From: Gemmatimonadota bacterium
Lineage (GTDB): Bacteria > Latescibacterota > UBA2968 > UBA8231
NCBI GenBank assembly: GCA_009845645.1
Contig: VXZF01000348.1
Coordinates: forward strand, 1-10,764
Length of the DNA stretch: 10,764 nt
Direction: 5' to 3'
Part shown: positions 1 through 6,395 of the stretch, piece by piece
Position numbering within the stretch: the first letter of the stretch is position 1
Layout: each line of letters starts with the position of its first letter
Notes under the pieces: model-generated
Told to the model about the DNA's origin: nothing
Database searches by the model: none
What the model saw: only the letters and a program-made list of their open reading frames with translations
Position numbers and translations under genes: made by a program

Positions 1-21
1 AAAGGCTTCTTATCGTTCCGA
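1..21 (+). repeat. 21-bp leader/promoter repeat, copy 1 (ahead of aminotransferase)
   Basis: These 21 bases, beginning AAAGGCTTCTTATCG, recur identically at 4805-4825 ahead of the PhyH-type gene. Both copies lie on the coding strand just upstream of a start codon: 24 bases separate the repeat from GTG at 46, and 32 bases separate the other copy from its ATG. By analogy with the second copy, bases 8-13 (TCTTAT) would be the -10 hexamer. The -35 would lie before the window and cannot be seen. The identity is seen directly; the promoter role is inferred. Confidence 0.75.
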
Positions 22-45
22 TCCGTACGAGAGGGAGCGATAAAC

Positions 46-1368
46 GTGGACGCACGACAGGAGAAGCTGCTCAGAAGAACCTTCCTCGACTACCAAGCGA
101 CAGCCGAGTTCATGAACAATCCGCTCATCGTGTCGCGGGCGGAAGGGCTCTACTACTGGGACACGGACGGGAAACGCTACTTCGACGGCATCAGCGGCAT
201 CTACTCAACCCTGCTCGGCCACCGTCATCCGCGCGTCGCAGAGGCCATGCGGGCCCAATGGGACAAGCTCGCCTTCGCGCCGCCCATGCACGGCACGGCC
301 GACGTGACGCTCGATTTCGTCGAGAAGCTCGGCAGCGTCACGCCCGACGACCTCAACTACGTAAAAGCGTTCAGCGGCGGCTCGGAGTCTATGGAGGCGG
401 CGATCAAGTTCACGCGCCAGTATTTCAAGCAGTCGGGCCATCCGCACAAGTACAAGTTCATCAGCCGCTACCAAGCCTACCACGGCGCCACCATGGGAGC
501 CATGGCAGCGAGCGGTACGGGAGAGCGCAAAACTCCTTTCGAGCCAGCCCCGCCGGGTTTCCTCAAAGTATTCCCCCCAACGCACTATCGCGACCGCTTC
601 GGCGACTGGGATGAGGCCAACCGATTCGCAGCGCAGCAGTTCGAGGATGTCATCATCGGTGAAGATCCGAAGACAGTGGCTGGCATCATCCTCGAACCGG
701 TGTCGAACACGGGGGGTATCATCACGCCCACGGACGAGTACTTCCAGATCATCCGCGACACCTGCGACCGCCACAACGTCGTGCTCATCTACGACGAGAT
801 CATCACCGGCTTCGGTCGTACGGGAGCGATGTTTGCCGCCCACACCTTTGGGGTGACGCCCGATATCATCTGCGGCAGCAAAGGGCTGTCGAGTGGCGCC
901 ATTCCCCTCGGAGCGCTGATGGCTCGCGAGGGGATGGGGGAGTACTTCTACGAGCCCGGCGAGAACTTCGCCCACGGCCACACCTACGCTGGCCATCCAC
1001 TGGCCTGCGCAGTCGGCATCGCCGTGGTAGACGAGATCGTGAAGCGCGGCCTCGATGCCCATGCCCGCGAGATGGGCTTCTACCTCGCCGCCAAGCTCGA
1101 AGGCCTGAAATCGCTCGGCGTCGTGCGGGAGGTGCGGGGCAAGGGGTTGCTGAGGGGGGTTGAACTGGTGAAGGATACGTCGAGCCTCGAGCCGTTCCCA
1201 GAGCTGGGCAGGGCGCTCAAGAAGACGGCTCTGCAGAACGGAGTCATCCTGCGGGTCGATCCGAGCTGGTTCGCCGTCGTGCCCGCCCTCATCATCGACA
1301 AACCCCAGGTTGACGAGCTCTTCGACCTCGTCGAGCAAAGCCTCAAGGACGCACTCGACCAAGTCTGA
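46..1368 (+). CDS. class III (omega-type) PLP aminotransferase
   Basis: A 440-residue pyridoxal-phosphate aminotransferase of the class III fold (beta-alanine, taurine, GABA and diamine aminotransferase group), soluble and cytoplasmic. Visible family marks, in order: a GGSES phosphate-binding loop (111-115), YHG (145-147) that stacks on the cofactor, the IYDEI segment whose D250 pairs with the pyridine nitrogen and is followed by GFGRTG, the Schiff-base lysine K279 in GSKGLSSG, and GHTYAGHP (311-318). The length is normal and nothing is missing. The start is GTG at 46, supported by GAGGGAG eight bases upstream. The permease gene follows after 36 bases on the same strand, so the two are probably co-transcribed. 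The amine donor cannot be told from sequence: this family is broad, and annotation as a specific transaminase (for example glutamate-1-semialdehyde or taurine) is not warranted. Confidence 0.93.
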   Translation: MDARQEKLLRRTFLDYQATAEFMNNPLIVSRAEGLYYWDTDGKRYFDGISGIYSTLLGHRHPRVAEAMRAQWDKLAFAPPMHGTADVTLDFVEKLGSVTPDDLNYVKAFSGGSESMEAAIKFTRQYFKQSGHPHKYKFISRYQAYHGATMGAMAASGTGERKTPFEPAPPGFLKVFPPTHYRDRFGDWDEANRFAAQQFEDVIIGEDPKTVAGIILEPVSNTGGIITPTDEYFQIIRDTCDRHNVVLIYDEIITGFGRTGAMFAAHTFGVTPDIICGSKGLSSGAIPLGALMAREGMGEYFYEPGENFAHGHTYAGHPLACAVGIAVVDEIVKRGLDAHAREMGFYLAAKLEGLKSLGVVREVRGKGLLRGVELVKDTSSLEPFPELGRALKKTALQNGVILRVDPSWFAVVPALIIDKPQVDELFDLVEQSLKDALDQV

Positions 1369-1404
1369 TCGGCGGCTGTGCAGCCGATGCAAGGAATCGG
1401 ACCA

Positions 1405-3138
1405 GTGAGCGTCAACGAACACATCCGTTACGAGCCAGACGATGCGTGTCCACCGTCCGTATCGATTGGAGTCGCCCTTCAGGGCGTCGTGATTTCCCTG
1501 GCGAACACGGTGTTATTTGTGACCATAACCTTTCGGGCGGGCGGCCAGAGTGAGCACTACCTAGCATGGGCCGTCTTTTCGGCGCTGGTAATCGGTGGAG
1601 CTATTACTGCCCTGCAGGCAGGTCGCGTCAGACGGCTGGGAGCGGGACACGTGCTCATGACGGGTGCCGGACCCCACTTCATAGCGATCTCTGTTCTGGC
1701 GCTAAAGGAGGGCGGGCTATCCATGCTGGCGAGCCTTATCGTCGCGTCGTCGCTAATTCCGTTCGCGTTGGCCGCGTGGCTCCCGCTGCTGCGGCGCATC
1801 ATCACGCCGGTCGTCTCCGGCACGGCGCTCATGCTGATCGCCGTCACGGTCATGTCAATCGCATTCGACAGGTTGAAGGAAGTGCCCGAGGGAGCGCCGC
1901 TATCTGCGGGTCTATCCGTCGCCGCGGTGACGATAGCAGTCGCCACGATGCTGGCCATGCGAGCCACGGGGGTCTGGCGGTTTTGGGCACCGCTCATCGG
2001 AATCGCTTCGGGTTGCGCGGCCGCCGCCGTCTTGGGCCTGTACGACGTTCAGCCAGTGCTCCAAGCACCCTATTTTGCCATGCCGGATATCGCGGCCTGG
2101 CCAGGACTTGATCTGCGACCGAGTGCGGAGTTCTGGGCACTCCTGCCGGTGTTCGCGATTGTGAGTCTCGTAACCGCGGTCAAGACCAGTGGCGATGGCG
2201 TTGTCATTCAACAGATTTCGCGGGTCAGGCCGCGAGCGATCGACTTTCGCCTGGTCCAAGGCTCAGTCAATACCAACGGAGTGGGCGCGCTGCTGTCCGG
2301 AATTGCAGGGACGCCGCCCACTGTAGTCTATACGCCTTCGTGCGTGTCGCTCATCAATCTGACTGGGGTCGCGGCGCGCAGCGTTGGGTACGCTATTGGG
2401 ATCATCTTATTCGGGCTGGCGTTCTTGCCCAAGGCGGCGACCATCCTGCTGACAATTCCCACTCCCGTCATGGGGGCCTTCCTGTTGATGATAATGGGTC
2501 TGCTATTCGTGGAAGGTATGCGGACGGTCTTCCAAGACGGCCTCGATCAGCGCAAGGCCCTAGTAGTAGGAGTAGCCCTCGCGATCGGCGTGAGCATAGA
2601 GAATCAGCATATCTTCGCAGACCTGCTGGGCGGGACGTGGGGCGCGTCCCTCGACAACGGCATGACGGTCGGCGTTCTGGCCGCGATTCTACTGACCTCG
2701 TTCATGGAGCTAACCAGCCCGCGGCGCAGACGCCTAGTGGCCGAGTTGGACATTTCCGCTCTGCCCGAGATTGACGCGTTCCTCCACGAGCTTGCTTCCA
2801 AGATCGGTTGGAACGATGCTTCGACGGAGCGGCTGCGCGCCGCCGGTGAGGAGGCGCTGTCGAGTCTCTTACAGCTAGGAGGTACCTACGCGACTGATAA
2901 CGCGCCGCAGTTAATCCTCGTTGCGCGTCCCGACAACGGGACAGTAGAGATGGAGTTCTTGGCAGTCTTTGAGGAGGAAAACATCGAAGACCAGCTAGCG
3001 TACCTGAGCGAACAGGTCGAGGTCCCAGAGGAAAGCGAGGTGTCGTTTCGCCTGTTGCGGCATTACGCGTCTTCCGTGCGCCACCGGAAATATCACGGTA
3101 TAGACATCGTTACAGTGCAAGTCGATGGCTCGCGTTAG
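1405..3138 (+). CDS. NCS2 (xanthine/uracil-type) permease with C-terminal degenerate HATPase-like domain
   Basis: A 577-residue inner-membrane protein. Residues about 18-437 are a run of hydrophobic segments of the nucleobase-ascorbate transporter (NCS2) fold, with GTPPTVVYTPS and NLTGVAARSVGY (302-329) at the place of the family substrate-site signature. After an arginine-rich PRRRR (439-443), residues about 444-577 are soluble. They resemble an RsbW-type anti-sigma/HATPase_c domain: GEEALSSLLQ (481-490) sits where the N-box helix would be, and the end RLLRHYASSV...GIDIVTVQV matches the closing helix and strand. The N-box Asn and the DxGxG loop are absent, so ATP binding is doubtful. GTG at 1405 is preferred because AAGGA lies nine bases upstream and IRYEPDD looks like the natural family N-terminus; GTG at 1378 and ATG at 1387 are alternatives. 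Substrate is probably a nucleobase-like compound, but this is unproven. Likely in one operon with the aminotransferase. Confidence 0.85.
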   Translation: MSVNEHIRYEPDDACPPSVSIGVALQGVVISLANTVLFVTITFRAGGQSEHYLAWAVFSALVIGGAITALQAGRVRRLGAGHVLMTGAGPHFIAISVLALKEGGLSMLASLIVASSLIPFALAAWLPLLRRIITPVVSGTALMLIAVTVMSIAFDRLKEVPEGAPLSAGLSVAAVTIAVATMLAMRATGVWRFWAPLIGIASGCAAAAVLGLYDVQPVLQAPYFAMPDIAAWPGLDLRPSAEFWALLPVFAIVSLVTAVKTSGDGVVIQQISRVRPRAIDFRLVQGSVNTNGVGALLSGIAGTPPTVVYTPSCVSLINLTGVAARSVGYAIGIILFGLAFLPKAATILLTIPTPVMGAFLLMIMGLLFVEGMRTVFQDGLDQRKALVVGVALAIGVSIENQHIFADLLGGTWGASLDNGMTVGVLAAILLTSFMELTSPRRRRLVAELDISALPEIDAFLHELASKIGWNDASTERLRAAGEEALSSLLQLGGTYATDNAPQLILVARPDNGTVEMEFLAVFEEENIEDQLAYLSEQVEVPEESEVSFRLLRHYASSVRHRKYHGIDIVTVQVDGSR

Positions 3139-3235
3139 CCCTTTGGGACACAGGCTTTAGCACGACAACAGGTCACACCGGCGGAGCGCTTGTCTAAATG
3201 TGGCGGTTGATTTGGGTGGCCCACACCTAGTAATG

Positions 3236-3263
3236 TTGAGGTAACACAGACTACAATTATATT
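3236..3263 (+). promoter_or_regulatory. candidate sigma70-type promoter for DUF1330 gene
   Basis: In the AT-rich part of the 169-bp gap after the permease, TTGAGG (3236-3241) is followed after 16 bases by TATATT (3258-3263). This gives four and five matches to the -35 and -10 consensus. It would start transcription about 35-40 bases before the DUF1330 ATG. No convincing terminator was seen for the permease gene in the same gap. Confidence 0.4.
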
Positions 3264-3307
3264 CCTGCTGAAGTTTCCTACATAACCCTACAAAAGGAGA
3301 GGTCAAC

Positions 3308-3595
3308 ATGGCCGGATATGTAATCGTAAATGACGCAATCACGGACGAGGCTGTCTTCGCTGAGTTTCGCGCGCGGATTGCAGCGACCGTTGAGGCTCAC
3401 GGCGGCAGATACTTGGTGCGCGGCGGCGCCACTGAGGTCATAGATGGCGAATGGCGGCCGGACCGCATCGTAATATTGGAATTCGACGACGTGGACCGGG
3501 CGCGGGCGTGGCTGAACTCACCGGAGTACGCCGAACTCAGAGAGATCCGTCTCAAATCCGCCAACGCCAGCGTGGTAATCGTCGAGGGCGTGTAA
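3308..3595 (+). CDS. DUF1330 family small protein
   Basis: A 95-residue soluble protein matching the DUF1330 pattern: MAGYVIVNDAITDEAVFAEF at the start, an E-x-H-GG-R-YLVRGG segment in the middle, and IVILEFDDVDRARAWLNSPEY followed by E-IR towards the end. The fold expected for the family is a ferredoxin-like alpha/beta dimer related to EthD and Dabb proteins. The biochemical role of the family is not established, although members often sit near small-molecule catabolic genes, as here. The ATG has a very strong ribosome site (AAAGGAGAGG, about five bases upstream). The gene seems to be its own unit, with an AT-rich promoter region before it and an inverted repeat after it. Nothing is truncated. 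Confidence 0.88.
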   Translation: MAGYVIVNDAITDEAVFAEFRARIAATVEAHGGRYLVRGGATEVIDGEWRPDRIVILEFDDVDRARAWLNSPEYAELREIRLKSANASVVIVEGV

Positions 3596-3618
3596 CTTCT
3601 GCCTCACCCCCAGCAGCG

Positions 3619-3697
3619 GGTAGTGTATCCGTTTGAATTTTTTCGGGTGTTTCTTCCCTTTATCAGAGGACTGGAAATTTCAAACGGATACACTACC
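3619..3697. repeat. 79-bp inverted repeat with perfect 19-bp ends (MITE-like)
   Basis: Bases 3619-3637 (starting GGTAGTGTATCC) are the exact reverse complement of 3679-3697, leaving a 41-base centre. A second partial symmetry, TTTTTTCGG (3638-3646) against CCGAAAAAA (3696-3704), overlaps it. Each arm contains TA at 3621-3622 and 3694-3695, so an element flanked by TA duplications (the IS630/mariner habit) is one reading. No coding capacity is present. A hairpin terminator for DUF1330 is a poorer fit because the loop is long and no T-run follows the right arm. Confidence 0.8.
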
Positions 3698-3713
3698 GAA
3701 AAAAGGGGTCTGG

Positions 3714-4778
3714 ATGTCCTCAACCTCGACGCACAGAATTAGTACGCCTTCGCGTCTCCACTTCACGCTGATCGACATGAATGGTGAAATTGGTCGCATC
3801 GATGGAGGCCTTGGCTTGTCGCTGCAGCGGCCGGGTGTTGTATTCGACTTCAACCCGCACGAGCGGACAGTCATACGTGGTGGCGATACTGATGATCGAC
3901 GCGTTGTGATGAGCGAACTCCAGGCAAGTAGCCGGTTGCTCCACATCGAACCAGCGATCGAGATCGCAATACGAAAGATGATTCCGCGGCATCAAGGATT
4001 GGGTTCGGGTACGCAATTGAGGCTCGCGCTGCTTGCGGCGCTGAATCATCGATTCAATTTGGGGCTATCGCAATCTGAATTATCCAGAATATCGACCCGC
4101 GGGGGCACATCAGGTGTAGGAATCAATGCCTTTTTCCAGGGTGGCCTGCTTCTTGACGGCGGTCACTCTGTTAACTCGCAGAAGAAATCGTTTGCCCCGT
4201 CGCACTATTCGACCGGAGTGCGACAACCGCCACTGTTGTTGCGTTACGAGTTTCCAGCGACGTGGGGAATAGTTGTGTTCACACCTGATAATCTCAGAGG
4301 TCTAGCGGGACAACAAGAGCTTGAATTCATGGTGGCTAACACCCCCATACCAATAGACGAGGTTCAGGCCGTATCACACGTGATCCTGATGCGTCTTCTC
4401 CCTGCAATTCTGGAGATGGATCTTGTCGCATTTGGCTCGTCAGTGAATGCGCTTCAGCAGATCGGCTGGAAGCGATATCATTGGAGTCGTCCCGATGTTG
4501 CGCCGCTCCACTCGGTGCGATCTGCGTTCAACGACACCAATAGCATTGTAGGATGCGGTCTCTCATCGACCGGTGCTACGATCTTCGGTTTCTTCGATGC
4601 TACTGAATTCTCGGATGGTGAAGTAAGCGATGCGTTGAACAGTGCTTTGCAGGAGCACAATGCTATTCCCGGCCGTGTCCTATGCACACGTGCTGACAAT
4701 ACTGGCATGAAGATAAGCGCAACGGAAGCAAGCCATCTCCAGCCGAGACGCGCTGCCGATCGCACACCGCGACCCTAG
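3714..4778 (+). CDS. beta-RFAP synthase-like GHMP-family protein
   Basis: A 354-residue cytoplasmic protein of the GHMP superfamily, closest in pattern to beta-ribofuranosylaminobenzene 5'-phosphate synthase. That enzyme joins 4-aminobenzoate to PRPP with CO2 loss in (tetrahydro)methanopterin synthesis. Seen: TPSRLHFTLIDMNG at 11-24, the glycine-rich GLGSGTQLRLAL (95-106), the family-typical RGGTSGVGINAF (129-140) with GGLLLDGGHS after it, and the C-terminal GLSSTGATIFGFF (282-294). Length fits the family. ATG at 3714 is chosen because everything upstream in frame comes from the inverted repeat; AGGGG at 3704-3708 is a modest ribosome site. GC is visibly lower (about half) than in the neighbours, which suggests transfer or a different history. 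No other methanopterin gene is in the window, so the true product may differ. Confidence 0.82.
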   Translation: MSSTSTHRISTPSRLHFTLIDMNGEIGRIDGGLGLSLQRPGVVFDFNPHERTVIRGGDTDDRRVVMSELQASSRLLHIEPAIEIAIRKMIPRHQGLGSGTQLRLALLAALNHRFNLGLSQSELSRISTRGGTSGVGINAFFQGGLLLDGGHSVNSQKKSFAPSHYSTGVRQPPLLLRYEFPATWGIVVFTPDNLRGLAGQQELEFMVANTPIPIDEVQAVSHVILMRLLPAILEMDLVAFGSSVNALQQIGWKRYHWSRPDVAPLHSVRSAFNDTNSIVGCGLSSTGATIFGFFDATEFSDGEVSDALNSALQEHNAIPGRVLCTRADNTGMKISATEASHLQPRRAADRTPRP

Positions 4779-4788
4779 CTACGGTCCC

Positions 4789-4817
4789 TTGACAACGCAT
4801 CCATAAAGGCTTCTTAT
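4789..4817 (+). promoter_or_regulatory. promoter of phyH-SDR operon
   Basis: A perfect TTGACA (4789-4794) is followed after 17 bases by TCTTAT (4812-4817), which has four of six matches to TATAAT. The -10 lies inside the 21-bp repeat also found at 1-21. Transcription would begin near 4824, giving a leader of about 34 bases with AGGAG at 4845-4849. The boxes are seen; activity is inferred. Confidence 0.55.
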
Positions 4818-4825
4818 CGTTCCGA
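4805..4825 (+). repeat. 21-bp leader/promoter repeat, copy 2 (ahead of phyH)
   Basis: Exact copy of 1-21. After the repeat the two leaders differ, apart from a short shared ATCC offset by one base. The similarity therefore stops before the ribosome site, which argues for a conserved transcription element and not for a recent duplication of the whole gene start. Confidence 0.8.
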
Positions 4826-4857
4826 ATCCATATAGTAGCGTAATAGGAGCACGAGCA

Positions 4858-5655
4858 ATGGAACAAGCACTGACAAAGCGCCAGATCGAGACCGTCGTCC
4901 GAGAGGTCACAGACGAGGAGGTCGCCTTCTACCACGAATACGGCTGGGTTATGATGCCGCGACTCGTTGCGCCGGAGTTCGCCGCACAGCTTTTGCGCGT
5001 CGGACGGGAGTGGGTCGATCGCAACGCTCAGGAGGTTGGCCACGGCAATCCACGCGCCGGCCTAGCGCGGAATCAAGAGACCGAGCCGTTTCGTTCATTC
5101 ATGTTCAGCGAGCGCATGGCACAAAACGCGACGCGCCTCGTGAACAAGAAGCGGCTCAAGGGCGTGGACGTTCCGCTCCGCTACCGCGTGGATATCCTCC
5201 TAAACAAGCCTCCCGGAGCAGCTGGGTCCACCTATCACCAAGATTCGTCCGAGCACGGCTCCGACCGGGTCGGCGAGCTCCAGTTCTGGCTGGCGCTGGC
5301 GGAAGTAACACCCGATATGGGTGCCATGCGATTCGTCAGCCGCTCCCATCGCGAAGGACCGCTCGGTTCGGTGTTCAAGGACGACCAAGGCGACCTGCTC
5401 AAGCAGTTCCCGAATCTGACGTCCGTGCTGGAGCTCTCGCCGCCCTTCCACTACCAGCCGGGCGACTGCACCGTGCATCACGGATACACCGTCCACGGGG
5501 GCCCGGCCAACACCACCGACAAGCCGCGCTGGTCCTACCTCTTCTCGTACAGTCCCGCCGACACTCGCTACTGGAACGGCAGCGCCGCCAACTGGGGCAG
5601 TGAGCGCAAGCGCCTGAATGACTCGGACAATCCCATGGTACCCGCCGAGGCCTAA
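4858..5655 (+). CDS. phytanoyl-CoA dioxygenase (PhyH) family protein
   Basis: A 265-residue soluble Fe(II)/2-oxoglutarate-dependent oxygenase. The metal triad is visible: H127 and D129 in YHQDSSEHGSD, and the distal H213 in YTVHGGPAN, with R224 (DKPRWSY) placed to bind the 2-oxoglutarate carboxylate. The N-terminal EVAFYHEYGWVMMPRLV is the usual PhyH opening, and FWLALAEVTPDMGAMRFVSRSH is the usual core strand and turn. Family members hydroxylate lipids, amino acids and other small molecules, so the real substrate is unknown; phytanoyl-CoA is only the founding example. ATG at 4858 has AGGAG eight bases upstream. The SDR gene begins two bases after the stop codon, so hydroxylation followed by oxidation of the new alcohol is a natural hypothesis. 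Confidence 0.9.
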   Translation: MEQALTKRQIETVVREVTDEEVAFYHEYGWVMMPRLVAPEFAAQLLRVGREWVDRNAQEVGHGNPRAGLARNQETEPFRSFMFSERMAQNATRLVNKKRLKGVDVPLRYRVDILLNKPPGAAGSTYHQDSSEHGSDRVGELQFWLALAEVTPDMGAMRFVSRSHREGPLGSVFKDDQGDLLKQFPNLTSVLELSPPFHYQPGDCTVHHGYTVHGGPANTTDKPRWSYLFSYSPADTRYWNGSAANWGSERKRLNDSDNPMVPAEA

Positions 5656-5657
5656 CA

Positions 5658-6383
5658 ATGAACCTCGAAGGACACGTCGCAGTCGTCACTGGAGCCAGCC
5701 GTGGCGTCGGACGAGCAATCGCAGATGCGCTGGAAGCGCACGGCCTTGCCGTCGCAACCGTCGCGCGCCGTTCGGCGCAATTCACCGCGGATGTCTCAAA
5801 CCCAGCCGATGTTGACCGCCTCAAAACCGCGGTCGAAGCCGAGCTCGGCCGGCCCACCGTTCTCGTCAATGCCGCCGGGATCTTCGGCCCGATCGCCCTC
5901 GTACAGGACGGCGACCCCGAGGAATGGGTCGAAACGCTCATGATTGATGCGGTGGGGCCCTATCTCGTGTCCCGCGCATTCCTCGACGGAATGCTAAGCG
6001 CAGGCTGGGGCCGGATCGTGAACCTTTCGTCTGCGGCGTCGCTGCACACACCCGGGCGGCTGAACAGCGCCTACGGCACGGCAAAGGTCGCTCTCAACCA
6101 GTTCACCCGTCACCTTGCCGCCGAGATAGAGGGGACCGGCGTCACGGCGAACGTCATCCACCCCGGCGACGTCAAAACCGCGATGTGGGCGGATATCCGC
6201 GACAAGATGGGCACCGCCAGCGAGAGCGGCTACCACGACTGGGTGGCGTGGGTGGAGCAAACGGGTGGGGATCCGCCGGAAAAGGCGGCCAAGCTCGTGA
6301 TCGACATCATCGAGAGCGACGTCAACGGGCGCTTTCTCTGGATCGACGATCCGCTTCAGACCCCGATTCCGAGTTGGGATTAG
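5658..6383 (+). CDS. short-chain dehydrogenase/reductase (classical SDR)
   Basis: A 241-residue NAD(P)-dependent oxidoreductase with a Rossmann fold. Visible are TGASRGVG (11-18), the NAAG segment (71-74), the catalytic serine in NLSSAAS (S125), Y139-x-x-x-K143, and HPGDVKTAM (168-176) after the active site. S125 and Y139 are 14 residues apart, one more than is usual. A basic VARR pair after the second strand hints at NADPH preference, though this is weak. The ATG follows the PhyH stop by two bases and has GAGG inside the end of phyH, so translation is likely coupled. It probably oxidises or reduces a product of the upstream dioxygenase; a role as an independent carbonyl reductase (FabG-like) cannot be excluded. 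Confidence 0.92.
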   Translation: MNLEGHVAVVTGASRGVGRAIADALEAHGLAVATVARRSAQFTADVSNPADVDRLKTAVEAELGRPTVLVNAAGIFGPIALVQDGDPEEWVETLMIDAVGPYLVSRAFLDGMLSAGWGRIVNLSSAASLHTPGRLNSAYGTAKVALNQFTRHLAAEIEGTGVTANVIHPGDVKTAMWADIRDKMGTASESGYHDWVAWVEQTGGDPPEKAAKLVIDIIESDVNGRFLWIDDPLQTPIPSWD

Positions 6384-6395
6384 CAACCCCCAAGG

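Noticed and set aside
205..1422. 405-codon open frame on the minus strand opposite the aminotransferase
   Set aside because: It is antisense to a gene with a full set of family motifs, and its translation is Arg/Glu/His-rich without any recognisable family. Long antisense frames are expected in GC-rich genes.
3633..3713. 27-residue N-terminal extension of the RFAP-synthase-like protein from TTG at 3633
   Set aside because: The extension is encoded by the inverted repeat itself and has no family match; ATG at 3714 gives the normal length.
6374..6393. Possible bidirectional terminator between the SDR and GH32 genes (TTGGG and CCCAA)
   Set aside because: The stem has only about five pairs with a ten-base loop and lacks a T-run on either strand.
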